Source: Brevundimonas vesicularis NBRC 12165
GTDB lineage: Bacteria; Pseudomonadota; Alphaproteobacteria; Caulobacterales; Caulobacteraceae
Assembly (NCBI RefSeq): GCF_001592205.1
Contig: NZ_BCWM01000004.1
Location: forward strand, 62,001 to 126,000
DNA: 64,000 nt
Direction: 5' to 3'
Every line of letters begins with the position of its first letter. Position 1 is the first letter of the stretch. The notes under the pieces are model-generated. The model was given only the letters and a program-made list of their open reading frames with translations, had not been told where the DNA came from and searched no databases. Shown piece by piece: positions 28,613 to 37,598 of the stretch. The position numbers and the translations under genes were made by a program.

Positions 28613-29218
28613 ATGAACGCGAGCCCCGTTGTGAGCAAGTATCTCCCCGCCATCGTGGTCGGTTTCCTAGTCGCGTTCGTCATCAGCGGTGGGCTGGCGT
28701 TCTTGTTCTCATCCGCCGGAGTCGACGCCGGCTATCTGCCGATGATGGTCGGTGCTTTCTTGGGCGTGTTCACCGCCTACATCATGGCCAATCTGGCGGG
28801 CACAAAGCTGGGCAAGGCGGCGACGGCGGAGCAGAAACAGGCCGCACTGGCGTTTCGCCCTCAGTTTCACGACCAGGCTTTGCTGATCGTCTATCGCGAA
28901 GGCTTCGTGGGCAAGGCCGCTGGCATGGACCTGTCGGTGGACGACAAGTTCGTGGCCCAACTGAAGAGCCCGCGCTTCACCGCCATTTCGGTCTCGCCGG
29001 GCGGCCACCAGGTGTCGATGGCGTTCGGCGGTCTGGCGGGCAAACAGAGCAAGCCGACGGTCGAAGGCTTCATCGCCGCGCCGGGCGACGTGATCGCCTT
29101 TCGCGCCACCATGCAGATGGGCATGATGAAGAACAGCATCGTGGTCGAACGCATTACTACGGATCAGGACCTGGTTCGGCGCCTGACGCCGATGATCATG
29201 ATTGCGCCCGAAGCCTAA
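28613..29218 (+). CDS. Hypothetical membrane-anchored protein
   Basis: About 201 residues: two N-terminal transmembrane segments (YLPAIVVGFLVAFVISGGLAFLF and YLPMMVGAFLGVFTAYIMANLAG) then a soluble domain with FHDQALLIVYREGFVGKAAGMDLSVDDKFVAQLKSPRFTAISVSPGGHQVSMAFGG, which reads like a DUF2846-type domain. ATG at 28613 is chosen to clear the divergent folA start. Its stop overlaps the convergent MazG-like gene by 4 bases. Confidence 0.72.
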   Translation: MNASPVVSKYLPAIVVGFLVAFVISGGLAFLFSSAGVDAGYLPMMVGAFLGVFTAYIMANLAGTKLGKAATAEQKQAALAFRPQFHDQALLIVYREGFVGKAAGMDLSVDDKFVAQLKSPRFTAISVSPGGHQVSMAFGGLAGKQSKPTVEGFIAAPGDVIAFRATMQMGMMKNSIVVERITTDQDLVRRLTPMIMIAPEA

Positions 29219-29520
29219 GCTTCAGTCTGATTGTCCAGCCACTTCAGCCATTTGCGCTGCATGGCGTGATCCAGATCGACACCCGCCCGCGCGCAGTAGA
29301 TCAGCAGCATCCCCAGCACATCCGCCGCCTCGTCGCCCAGCGCCCGGCTGTCGGGCGCGCCTCGTGCGCGGCCGGTCAGCCGCAGGTGCTCGGCGGTCAG
29401 TTCGCCCAGCTCTTCCTGAAGCTTCAGCAGCGCCCAGTCGCGGTCACGGTCGATGTCGTGTTCGGCGGCGTAGATGTCGGAAATGCGCAGGACGTCGGCC
29501 TGCAGGTCCTTGAGGTTCAT
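29215..29520 (-). CDS. MazG-like nucleotide pyrophosphohydrolase
   Basis: A 101-residue single MazG domain: LLKLQEELGELTAEHLRL supplies the ExxE metal ligands and GDEAADVLGMLLIYCARAG the ExxD ligands. Such enzymes remove pyrophosphate from non-canonical or excess nucleotides. It overlaps or abuts thyA by one base and belongs to the same transcript. Confidence 0.88.
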   Translation of the reverse strand: MNLKDLQADVLRISDIYAAEHDIDRDRDWALLKLQEELGELTAEHLRLTGRARGAPDSRALGDEAADVLGMLLIYCARAGVDLDHAMQRKWLKWLDNQTEA

Positions 29521-30377
29521 CAGACCGCGACTGCCGCCTTGATATGCGGCCAGGCCTCGTAGCCTTCGAGTGTGAAGTCCGAGAGGTCGAAGGCGAACAG
29601 GTCGGTCTTGGGCGCGATCTGCATGACGGGCAGGGGCAGGGGCTCGCGAGTCAGCTGAAGCTCGGCCTGTTCGAGATGGTTCAGATAAAGGTGGGCGTCG
29701 CCGAAGGTGTGGACGAAATCGCCCGGCTCCAGCCCCACGACCTGGGCCAGCATCAGCGTCAGCAGGGCGTAAGAGGCGATGTTGAACGGCACGCCCAGGA
29801 AGACGTCGGCACTACGCTGATACAGCTGGCAGCTGAGCTTTCCGTCGGCGACGAAGAACTGGAAAAGGCAGTGGCAGGGCGGCAGGGCCATGTCGTCGAC
29901 ATCGGCCGGGTTCCAGGCGGTGACGATGTGGCGACGGCTGTTGGGATTGGTCTTCAGCCCATGAACCAGCTTCTCGATCTGGTCGATGACGCGGCCGTCC
30001 GGCGCAGTCCAGGACCGCCATTGCTTGCCATAGACTGGGCCCAGCTCGCCCTCAGCGTCGGCCCATTCGTCCCAGATGCGGACGCCATTGTCCTTCAGAT
30101 AGGCGATGTTTGTTTCGCCACGCAGGAACCACAGCAGTTCGACGATGATCGACCGCAGATGCAGCTTCTTGGTCGTCAGGACCGGGAAACCCTTGGACAG
30201 ATCGAACCGCATCTGGCGACCGAAGACGCCCAAGGTGCCGGTGCCGGTGCGGTCGTCGCGACGGACGCCATTGTCGAGGATGTCGCGCAGCAGATTCAGA
30301 TATTGCCGCTCGGGATGATCAGCCGGCGCTGCGGCGATGCGAGCCTGAAGTTCAGCGATGGCGACCTGAGCGTTCAT
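29520..30377 (-). CDS. thyA: Thymidylate synthase
   Basis: Methylates dUMP to dTMP with methylene-tetrahydrofolate. [47 protein letters not shown]-type region, the catalytic Cys in [35 protein letters not shown] and [23 protein letters not shown] at 30377 is preferred over GTG at 30392. It ends on the first base of the MazG-like gene. Confidence 0.96.
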   Translation of the reverse strand: MNAQVAIAELQARIAAAPADHPERQYLNLLRDILDNGVRRDDRTGTGTLGVFGRQMRFDLSKGFPVLTTKKLHLRSIIVELLWFLRGETNIAYLKDNGVRIWDEWADAEGELGPVYGKQWRSWTAPDGRVIDQIEKLVHGLKTNPNSRRHIVTAWNPADVDDMALPPCHCLFQFFVADGKLSCQLYQRSADVFLGVPFNIASYALLTLMLAQVVGLEPGDFVHTFGDAHLYLNHLEQAELQLTREPLPLPVMQIAPKTDLFAFDLSDFTLEGYEAWPHIKAAVAV

Positions 30378-30452
30378 GACGTCAGCTTCCACCCGAATCA
30401 GTCGTTCGCCAATGAGCCGTCGGTGGTCACGATCGGATCGTTGTGGATCGAA

Positions 30453-30995
30453 TCAACCCCCGAAGCCGCCTTGGTCGAGGAAGGCTTGTTCTTCAGACGT
30501 TGTCTGGCGGCCTAGTGCGGCGTTGCGGTGCGGGAAGCGGCCGAAGCGGACGATGATGTCGCGGTGCAGCTTGCCCCATTTCTCCAGCTCTTCGTCGCCC
30601 GCGATCAAGGCCATGTAGCGGTCCTGATCCTCGATCCGTTCGGAATGTTCGAACGGCAGCAGCAGGAAGTTCTTCAAAGCCGGCTCGACCGCCAGATGCA
30701 GATCGTGGGCCACCGCATGGTTGGCGAACATCAGGGCGAGCGGGTCGGTGGCGAACTGATGCGCCGTGCCGCGAAAACTGTTTCGGGGATATTGGTCCAG
30801 CAGGATCAACAGCGCCAAGGCGCCCTCAGCCGTGTCCATCCAGCCGTCCAGTTCGCGACGCGCGGCGGCCCAATGCAGGTCTCTGCCTCGGTCGCGGAAA
30901 TCGGCGTCGAACGCCTCGTCCTTGGCGAACCACTTTTCGGGCCCAGCCTCTTTCCAGAAGGCGACGACGTCGGATGGGGTTATGAAGGCGGTCAT
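30453..30995 (-). CDS. DUF924 family protein
   Basis: A 180-residue soluble helical protein: VVAFWKEAGPEKWFAKDEAFDADFRDRG ... ALALLILLDQYPRNSFRGTAHQFATDPLALMFANHAVAHDLHL ... LLPFEHSERIEDQDRYMAL is the DUF924 (YkgG-like tetratricopeptide-type) signature. The start ATG shares two bases with the start of the divergent reductoisomerase gene. Confidence 0.88.
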   Translation of the reverse strand: MTAFITPSDVVAFWKEAGPEKWFAKDEAFDADFRDRGRDLHWAAARRELDGWMDTAEGALALLILLDQYPRNSFRGTAHQFATDPLALMFANHAVAHDLHLAVEPALKNFLLLPFEHSERIEDQDRYMALIAGDEELEKWGKLHRDIIVRFGRFPHRNAALGRQTTSEEQAFLDQGGFGG

Positions 30996-32028
30996 GACCC
31001 AGACCCTACCCAATCCGCTGCCCGTCTTCCATGATCGCGACTGCGACCTTTCGATCATCCGCGGCAAGCGCGTGGCCATGATCGGTTACGGCAGCCAGGG
31101 CCGGACCCATGCGCTGAACCTGCGCGATTCGGGCGTGGCCGATATCGTGGTGGGTCTGAAGTCCGGCTCCAAGACGCGAGACCTGGCGCGCGCCGACGGG
31201 TTTGAGGTGATGACGGCCGCACAGGCCGCGTCGGGCGCCGACGTGGTCGCCGTCATGACGTCAGACGAGGCGCACCGCGATCTGTGGCGCGACGAACTGG
31301 AGCCGAACGTGCGGCCGGGCGCGGCCTTGGTCTTCGCCCACGGCCTGTCGGTGCGATTCGGCCTGGTCGAACCGCGCGCGGATCTGGACGTCATCCTGGC
31401 CTCGCCCAAGGGGATCGGGCCGCGCATCCGCGATCTGTACGAAGCCGGGGAGGGGGTCTTCTGCCTGTTTGGCGTGCAGCAGGACGCGACGGGCAGCGCG
31501 CATGCCCTGGGCCTGTCCTATGCGGCGGCGCTGGGCTGCGGGCGCAAGGGCATTCTGGAAACGACGATGCGCGACGAGTGCGAGAGCGACCTGTTCGGCG
31601 AACAGGTCGTACTGTGCGGCGGCATCGCCGAACTGATCGACGCGGCCTTCATGAAGCTGGTCAACGCCGGCTATCCGCCCGAAGTGGCGTGGTTCGAGTG
31701 TTTCTATGAAACGAAGCTGGTGACCGACCTGATGTACGAACGCGGCATCGCGGGCGCTTTCGCCAAGATTTCGAACACGGCGGAATACGGCGCCTACCTG
31801 ACCGGACCGCGTGTCATTGGAGCCGAATCTCGCCGGGCGATGGATCAGGTGTTGGCTGAGGTTCAAGGCGGGGCGTTCGTGCGGCGACTGATGGCCGACT
31901 ATGACGTCGGATCGCCTGATCTGACCGCGCGCCGAAAGGCACTGGGCTCTAGGACCATCGAGTCGGTTGGAGCGCATCTGAATGCGGTGGCGCGTCAGGC
32001 GACGGAGAGTGCGGCGAACGACGACTGA
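30994..32028 (+). CDS. Ketol-acid reductoisomerase-like protein (divergent IlvC)
   Basis: A 344-residue class I reductoisomerase relative. N-terminal NAD(P) motif GYGSQGRTHALNLRDSG, VVGLKSGSK cofactor loop, the FAHG motif with the catalytic His (FAHGLSVRF), metal ligands in ESDLFGEQ and ECFYETKLVTDLMYE, and ISNTAEYGAYLTGPRVI are all kept. The canonical PKGPGH is changed to PKGIGPR, losing the His. No other isoleucine-valine gene is nearby. It may be a second IlvC or an enzyme with an altered substrate. Confidence 0.85.
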   Translation: MTQTLPNPLPVFHDRDCDLSIIRGKRVAMIGYGSQGRTHALNLRDSGVADIVVGLKSGSKTRDLARADGFEVMTAAQAASGADVVAVMTSDEAHRDLWRDELEPNVRPGAALVFAHGLSVRFGLVEPRADLDVILASPKGIGPRIRDLYEAGEGVFCLFGVQQDATGSAHALGLSYAAALGCGRKGILETTMRDECESDLFGEQVVLCGGIAELIDAAFMKLVNAGYPPEVAWFECFYETKLVTDLMYERGIAGAFAKISNTAEYGAYLTGPRVIGAESRRAMDQVLAEVQGGAFVRRLMADYDVGSPDLTARRKALGSRTIESVGAHLNAVARQATESAANDD

Positions 32029-32087
32029 AGCGGACATGGCAGCGGCGAAGACCCGCTGTCGCATCGTCGATTTTTCTGAGGAGAAGA

Positions 32088-32164
32088 TGGTCGGAGTGAG
32101 AGGATTCGAACCTCCGACCCCTGCGTCCCGAACGCAGTGCTCTACCAGGCTGAGCCACACTCCG
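32088..32164 (-). tRNA. tRNA-Pro (anticodon CGG)
   Basis: 77 bases with encoded CCA. Acceptor stem CGGAGTG/CACTCCG, D arm with GGTAGAGCA, anticodon stem CTGCG/CGCAG around loop TTCGGGA, T loop TTCGAAT. Confidence 0.96.
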
Positions 32165-32259
32165 ACCGTGGGGGCTGGCCTGGCGGCGTCGCCCCGAAGT
32201 GAGGACGCGGCTTATAGCCATGGGTTCGATAGGCCGCAAGCGCCCATTTTGACCCATCT

Positions 32260-33654
32260 TCACGGTAAGCGAAAATAGTCCTGAAAGAGGGTGTTGCATC
32301 CCAAAACGGCTTGGCGTATCTGACCGCCTCCGCCGCACAGAGTGCTTCGGAAACGCCGGTCCGCTGGGGAATGGTGTAATGGTAACACTACGGTTTTTGG
32401 TACCGTCATTCTAGGTTCGAGTCCTAGTTCCCCAGCCACCGCCCTCACTGCATTTGAGCCCTTTTGACCTCTCCTGAGGGAGGTGGGTTTTACACTGGGT
32501 TTTACAGTTGGCCTTCTGTTCTGCCCTTCCTGAAGCCGGGCGATCATACCCAATCCGATAGCTTCCCCTGTGACGTAGCGCCGGGCGATCTCCTTCACAC
32601 GCTGCAACTCCCACCCCAGGATCGTGGCCACGTCGTCGAGCGGCAGGCCGGCGAGGATGTAGTTCGTCGCCGCGGTGCCTCTCAGGTCATGGAAGCGCAG
32701 TCCATCCAGACCGGCGGTCGCTTCCGATCCTGAACGCGTCTGCGCCGCTTCCTCAGCATCATTGCGGGCGCGTTGTACGCCGCTGTCCAGACCGCGGCCT
32801 GGCGGTGTCCACGGTTCACCGTCGGAGGTGGACAGCACGGTCGGGCAACTGCCGCGCTCAAGGGAGCCCAGTACCTCCCGGACAGCGTCCGTGATCGGAA
32901 GGACCACGCTCTTTCGGCCCCGGCTTTTGCCGGTTTGCCAGATGATGGCGTTCTCCTTCACCGCCGCCCAAGGCAGGGCGATGAGGTCGTTCTTGCGCAG
33001 ACCCGTGACCGCAGCCAGTCGGATCGCCGCCGCGATTGGCGGGTCAGCGTAGGCCAGGATGGTCTCCAGATGCTGCGGCTCCCAGATTATGTCGGCCCGG
33101 TTGACCTTGTAGATGCGCGGGAAGTTCGCGACGGGATTCGTAGCCAACTCACCCCGGTTCACGGCCCAGTTCAGAACCAGTGACAGCGCGCCCAGAAGCT
33201 CGTCGGCGGTCTTGGGCGTGTTCGCTCGCTTGTCGCGCCAGGTGAGCAAGAAGGATCGCGCCTTAGGCGAGGTGAGGGCGGCCAGCGTTAGATCACCCAA
33301 TTCCGTCCGTACGAGGTCAAGATGTTTGCGGCGATCCGTCTTGGTTCGAAGAGCCAGTGATTTGTCCTGGTTCATCAGGTCGAGGTAGCGCGTGATCAAG
33401 CCGTAGAGTGTCGGCTCGTCGGTCGCGCTTTTCTCGGTCTTGATCTGCGCGCGATAGGCCTCCATCGCCGCCGGCGCCTTTCGGGCGACCTCTCGCGCGA
33501 GGGAGCGCAGGCTGGAAGCTTGCGCCGCCAGGATTTGCGGACCGCCGCGCCACGCGTACCAGTATTCAAAAACCCGGTTCGCCTTGGCGCGCTTGATCCT
33601 ATGGACCCCGGGCAGCATCCGGGTGATCGGCAATGAAGCGGGCGAGTTCGGCAT
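32260..33654 (-). CDS. Tyrosine recombinase (phage-type integrase) running into tRNA-Gln
   Basis: A 464-residue integrase frame. Core-binding helical domain about 100-170; catalytic Arg in TGLRKNDLIALPW, HDLRGTAATNYILAGL box, GWE and nucleophile Tyr in EIARRYVTGEA. From residue 406 to 430 the frame is the reverse complement of tRNA-Gln (GELGLEPRMTVPKTV...), then 34 further codons. The normal C-terminus has probably been replaced by target DNA after integration. Start ATG at 33654 or 33618; both overlap the upstream excisionase gene. Confidence 0.88.
   Translation of the reverse strand: MPNSPASLPITRMLPGVHRIKRAKANRVFEYWYAWRGGPQILAAQASSLRSLAREVARKAPAAMEAYRAQIKTEKSATDEPTLYGLITRYLDLMNQDKSLALRTKTDRRKHLDLVRTELGDLTLAALTSPKARSFLLTWRDKRANTPKTADELLGALSLVLNWAVNRGELATNPVANFPRIYKVNRADIIWEPQHLETILAYADPPIAAAIRLAAVTGLRKNDLIALPWAAVKENAIIWQTGKSRGRKSVVLPITDAVREVLGSLERGSCPTVLSTSDGEPWTPPGRGLDSGVQRARNDAEEAAQTRSGSEATAGLDGLRFHDLRGTAATNYILAGLPLDDVATILGWELQRVKEIARRYVTGEAIGLGMIARLQEGQNRRPTVKPSVKPTSLRRGQKGSNAVRAVAGELGLEPRMTVPKTVVLPLHHSPADRRFRSTLCGGGGQIRQAVLGCNTLFQDYFRLP
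32365..32438 (+). tRNA. tRNA-Gln (anticodon TTG), integration target
   Basis: 74 bases with encoded CCA. Acceptor TGGGGAA/TTCCCCA, D loop TAATGGTAAC, anticodon stem ACGGT/ACCGT with loop TTTTGGT, T arm CTAGG TTCGAGT CCTAG. Its 3' end faces the integrase, marking it as the attachment site. Confidence 0.96.
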
Positions 33655-33850
33655 CGGCCTTGTTCACGTTCAGTTCCGCAGAAGAATCCAGTCCGGCCAG
33701 CCGGTCAAGATGGGCGTCCAGAACCTTGCGGTCGTATCGATGTCGTGTTCCGAGCCGCACGTGCCCGAACGATAGTTTGCGGACGCTGGCCGCTGGCAGG
33801 CCCAGGTACTCTGCGGCCTCCTTTTCAGTGAAGAGCCGAGGCTCGGTCAT
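33599..33850 (-). CDS. Excisionase-like helix-turn-helix protein
   Basis: An 83-residue protein: MTEPRLFTEKEAAEYLGLPAASVRKLSFGHVRLGTRHRYDRKVLDAHLDRL is an HTH_17/AlpA-type winged helix of the kind found beside integrases. It is upstream of and overlapping the integrase on the same strand. ATG at 33850 begins the conserved domain; longer starts add unrelated residues. Confidence 0.8.
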   Translation of the reverse strand: MTEPRLFTEKEAAEYLGLPAASVRKLSFGHVRLGTRHRYDRKVLDAHLDRLAGLDSSAELNVNKADAELARFIADHPDAARGP

Positions 33851-34152
33851 GTGACGCCTCCTGAGCCGCTGCGCGAGGATCGCGAGAAGCTGAGTCGAGC
33901 GCGATGTGCAGACAAGCGCTACCCGTAGGTTTCCGGTAGCCACAGACTTTTACGAGCCTGACCGTTTGACGCGTGCAGCCAGACGCCTTCCTTGCGACCT
34001 GTGGTGACGGGACTGAGCTTCGGGTGATCGTCGCGTTTTAGGCCTCGTCGAACCCGCCGCGCAGAATGCTACAGGCGCCAGACGTCACTCCGCGTTGACT
34101 GGTCGTCCGATGGCGGGCCGATCGGCAAGCAGGACTTTCGGCGCTCTGCCTT
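33851..34152. other. Intergenic between excisionase and copper ATPase
   Basis: 302 bases without a convincing gene. GCTACC ... GGTAGC near 33918-33940 is a short inverted repeat just upstream of the excisionase and could be an operator. No attachment repeat was seen. Confidence 0.5.
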
Positions 34153-36504
34153 CTACAGCCGGACGCCCTTAAGCCGTAGGGCGTTGGAGATGACGCTGAC
34201 AGACGACAGCGACATGGCCAGGGCGGCGATCATCGGACTGAGCAGCAGGCCGAAGGCCGGATAGAGGACGCCCGCCGCCAGAGGCACGCCGAGCGCATTG
34301 TAGCCGAAGGCGAAGCCGAGGTTCTGGCGGATGTTGCACACCGTGGCGCGCGACAGGCGTCGCGCCCGGACGATGCCGTTCAGGTCGCCGCTGAGCAGGG
34401 TGACGCCCGCGCTCTCGATCGCCGCGTCCGAGCCCGCGCCCATCGCCACCCCGACGTCTGCGGCGGCCAGGGCGGGCGCGTCATTGACCCCGTCGCCGGC
34501 CATGGCGACGCGACGGCCTTCAGCCTTCAGGGCTTCGACCACGGCGGCCTTGTCGGCGGGGCTGACGTCGGCGCGGACCTCATCAATGTTCAGGCGGGCA
34601 GCGATGGCACGGGCCGTGGTTTCGTTGTCACCGGTCAGCATCAGGATGCGAACGCCCTCGGCGTGCAGGGCCGCGACCGCCTCGGCCGTGGTCGCCTTGA
34701 CCGGGTCGGCCACAGCCAGCAGGCCCGCGGGCGCGCCGTCCACGGCCACGATGACCACGGTCGCTCCATCGGCGCGCAGGGCGTCGGCCGGGGCGGACAG
34801 GCCGGAGGCGTCGACGTCTTCGTCCTTCAGGAAGCCGACTGAACCGATCAGCACGCGGCGGCCCTCGACCAGGCCCAAGGCCCCGCGCCCGACGGGGCTG
34901 TCGAAGTCCTCGGCGGCGGCGGGCGTGATCCCGCGCGCGGAAGCGCCCTCGGTGATGGCGCGGGCGATGGGGTGCTCGCTGGCCCGCTCGACCGCGGCGG
35001 CGAGGCGCAGCAATTCGGCCTCGTCGAAACCGGGCGCGGGCTGGACGGCGGTCAGGGCGGGGCGGCCCTCGGTCAGGGTGCCGGTCTTGTCGACCACCAC
35101 TGTGTCGACAGAGGCGAAGGTTTCCAATGCTTCCGCGTCGCGGATCAGTATGCCCGCCTGGGCGCCGCGCCCCACCCCGACCATGATCGAGATGGGCGTG
35201 GCCAGACCCAGGGCGCAGGGGCAGGCGATGATCAGCACGCTGACCGCCGCGACCAGCGCATAGGCCAGACGCGGCTCCGGCCCGATCACAGACCAGACGA
35301 TGAAGGCCGCGACCGCCGCCAGCACCACGGCGGGCACGAACCAGGCGGAGACGCGGTCGGCCAGCCGCTGGATCGGCGCGCGGCTGCGCTGGGCCTTAGC
35401 CACCAGGGCGGCGATCTGGTTCAGCAGGGTGTCGGCTCCGACCTTCTCGGCCTCCATCACGAAGCCGCCGGTGGCGTTCAACGAGCCCGCGATCAGATCG
35501 TCGCCGACCTGCTTCGTCACCGGCAGGGATTCACCGGTGACGAGCGACTCGTCCAGCGATGCCCGGCCTTCGATCAGGCGGCCATCGACCGGGACTTTCT
35601 CGCCCGGCCGCACGCGCAGGCGGTCGCCCACGGCAATGTGTTCGACGGCGATCTCCTCGTCCGTTCCGTCCAACCGGATGCGCAGGGCCTGTTTTGGCGC
35701 CAGGTCCAGCAGGGCTCGGATGGCGCCGGAGGTACGTTCGCGGGCGCGCAACTCCAGCAGTTGGCCCAAGAGCACCAGGGTGACGATGACGGCGGCGGCC
35801 TCGAAATAGAGGGGCGGCTGGCCGTGCATGTCCTTGAAGGCGTCGGGGATCAGGTCGGGCGCGACGACCGAGGCCGTGCTGAAACCCCAGGCGACCAGGG
35901 TCCCGAGCGCGATCAGGGTGAACATGTTCAGGTTCCAAGTCCTGACCGAGGTCCAGCCGCGCGCGATGAACGGCCAGCCCGCCCACAACACCACCGGCGT
36001 CGCCAGGGCGAACTGGACCCATCCGCTCCAGCCGTGGGGTAGGGGAATGTGCAGACCGAGCAGGTGCGAGCCCATCTCCATCACGAACAGGGGGACCGTC
36101 AGGACGGCGCCGACGACGAACCGGTGGGTGAAGTCGGCGATCTCGGGATTGGGGCCGGCGCCGGCCGTGGCGTCTTCCGGCTCCAGCGCCATGCCGCATT
36201 TTGGACAGGCTCCCGGGCCGATCTGGCGCACCTCGGGGTGCATGGGGCAGGTGTAGATGACGCCGGGCTTGACGGGTTCGGGCGCGGCGGGCGTCAGGTA
36301 TTTCGCCGGATCAGCGACGAACTTCGCTCGGCAACCGGCCGAGCAGAAGTGGAACTCGTGCCCGTCGTGCGTCGTATGGTGGGTCGTCTTCGCCGGATCG
36401 ACCGTCATGCCGCAGACGGGATCCTTCGCTGTGGCGTTGGTCGAGGATTGGGCGTCGGGGCCCTGGGAATGACGGTGATCGTGCGGGCTATGGTCATGCG
36501 ACAT
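34153..36504 (-). CDS. copA: Copper-translocating P-type ATPase with YHS and metal-binding N-terminus
   Basis: A 783-residue P1B ATPase. His-rich start ([10 protein letters not shown]), YHS domain about 27-70 (DPVCGMTV ... [10 protein letters not shown]), a CPMHP/CPKCG metal-binding motif at 86-103 in place of classic HMA domains, eight transmembrane helices, TGES at 323-326, ion-path CPC at 428-430, phosphorylated Asp472 in DKTGT, and [13 protein letters not shown] with YHS suits Cu(I) or Ag(I) export. Divergent from csoR with a shared operator. Confidence 0.93.
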   Translation of the reverse strand: MSHDHSPHDHRHSQGPDAQSSTNATAKDPVCGMTVDPAKTTHHTTHDGHEFHFCSAGCRAKFVADPAKYLTPAAPEPVKPGVIYTCPMHPEVRQIGPGACPKCGMALEPEDATAGAGPNPEIADFTHRFVVGAVLTVPLFVMEMGSHLLGLHIPLPHGWSGWVQFALATPVVLWAGWPFIARGWTSVRTWNLNMFTLIALGTLVAWGFSTASVVAPDLIPDAFKDMHGQPPLYFEAAAVIVTLVLLGQLLELRARERTSGAIRALLDLAPKQALRIRLDGTDEEIAVEHIAVGDRLRVRPGEKVPVDGRLIEGRASLDESLVTGESLPVTKQVGDDLIAGSLNATGGFVMEAEKVGADTLLNQIAALVAKAQRSRAPIQRLADRVSAWFVPAVVLAAVAAFIVWSVIGPEPRLAYALVAAVSVLIIACPCALGLATPISIMVGVGRGAQAGILIRDAEALETFASVDTVVVDKTGTLTEGRPALTAVQPAPGFDEAELLRLAAAVERASEHPIARAITEGASARGITPAAAEDFDSPVGRGALGLVEGRRVLIGSVGFLKDEDVDASGLSAPADALRADGATVVIVAVDGAPAGLLAVADPVKATTAEAVAALHAEGVRILMLTGDNETTARAIAARLNIDEVRADVSPADKAAVVEALKAEGRRVAMAGDGVNDAPALAAADVGVAMGAGSDAAIESAGVTLLSGDLNGIVRARRLSRATVCNIRQNLGFAFGYNALGVPLAAGVLYPAFGLLLSPMIAALAMSLSSVSVISNALRLKGVRL

Positions 36505-36538
36505 GGGCGATCCTCGACCTTAACTATGGACCGCAATT

Positions 36539-36555
36539 ATACCCCCATAGGGTAT
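36539..36555. promoter_or_regulatory. CsoR-type operator between copA and csoR
   Basis: ATACCC, 5-base CCATA, GGGTAT: a perfect 6-bp inverted repeat of the known CsoR type, placed between the two divergent starts where it can control both. Confidence 0.75.
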
Positions 36556-36589
36556 TTTGCAAATGGGTGATCCACGCTATGATCCGACC

Positions 36590-36862
36590 ATGCATCACCA
36601 CGACAAGCCCGCGCTGACCAAGCGTTTGAACCGCATCGAGGGCCAGGTGCGCGGCGTCTCGCGTATGGTGGAGGACGGCCGCTATTGCATCGACATCCTG
36701 ACCCAGGTCCGGGCCATTAAGGCCGCCTTGGGCCGGTTCGAAAACGAGATGCTGAAGGGGCACCTCAGCCACTGCGTCGAGGACGCCATCGTCTCGGGTG
36801 ACCCAGCGGAGCAGCGTCGCAAGATCGAGGAGATCATCGCCCTGTTGGATCGGGTAGGTTGA
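36590..36862 (+). CDS. csoR: CsoR-type copper-sensing repressor
   Basis: A 90-residue all-helical repressor of the CsoR/RcnR/FrmR family: KRLNRIEGQVRGVSRMVEDGRYCIDILTQVRA. Counting from MHHHDKP, C33, H58 and C62 keep the exact C-x24-H-x3-C spacing of the Cu(I) site. Cu binding would release the operator and allow copA expression. Earlier in-frame starts at 36557 and 36563 are possible; no strong ribosome site precedes any. Confidence 0.9.
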   Translation: MHHHDKPALTKRLNRIEGQVRGVSRMVEDGRYCIDILTQVRAIKAALGRFENEMLKGHLSHCVEDAIVSGDPAEQRRKIEEIIALLDRVG

Positions 36863-37043
36863 TTGGCGCAATGCGCGCCGTTAGCGCACACTTTGTTCCG
36901 GCTCGGCTGTCTTCTGACGCATCCGATACGAGCGCACTTTTCGAATGCCGAAAGCGCGCGACCCGGATGTTTTCCGACGGTCACTGAGGTCCTGAAGACG
37001 GAGATATCGGCCCGTTAGAGCCGATATCCGATCCGCAGGGCTA

Positions 37044-37475
37044 TCAACAGGGATGTGAAATGCCGGGGTCAGCCTTGGGGAAATCCCCTGGCACGCGGGC
37101 AATCACCTTTATCTCGAAATCGAACCCTGCCAGCCAAGTGGCTCCGATGGCGGTCCAGTTGGGGTAAGGCGGTCCGCCGAGAAGCTCTGCTCGGACAGCC
37201 ATCACCGTCTCCAGTTGGGCGTCTGGGTTCGTGTGGAAGGTGGTCACATCGACGATGTCGTCGAACCCGCAGCCGGCGGCGGTCAAGACTCCTTCGAGAT
37301 TTGCGAACGCCCTTCTGACCTGATCCTCAAACGAAGGCTCGGGCGAGCCGTCTTCGCGACTGCCGACCTGTCCGGACACAAAGACGAGGTCACCGGACCG
37401 AATGGCGGCGGAATAGCGATGAAGATCGTAAAGGGCGTGACGATTGGGTGGGAAGATCGCTTCGCGGTCAGACAT
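37044..37475 (-). CDS. RidA family protein
   Basis: A 143-residue YjgF/RidA homologue: YSAAIRSGDLVFVSGQVG, FEDQVRRAFANLEGVLTAAGCGFDDIVDVTTFHTN and PNWTAIGATWLAG. True RidA deaminases carry an Arg in the IEA/R motif near the end; here the segment is FEIKVIARV, so imine hydrolysis is uncertain. Divergent from a LysR gene that probably controls it. Confidence 0.87.
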   Translation of the reverse strand: MSDREAIFPPNRHALYDLHRYSAAIRSGDLVFVSGQVGSREDGSPEPSFEDQVRRAFANLEGVLTAAGCGFDDIVDVTTFHTNPDAQLETVMAVRAELLGGPPYPNWTAIGATWLAGFDFEIKVIARVPGDFPKADPGISHPC

Positions 37476-37598
37476 TGGAGTTACGTCTCGGTTGTTGAGG
37501 TTTTGCGCCGAGCTTGTCGGGGCTGATCGAAGGTAGGAGACGTCGATTTGATCGGTTAGACGTTCAATTCCGCACGAGTTGATGAAATAATCCCACGA

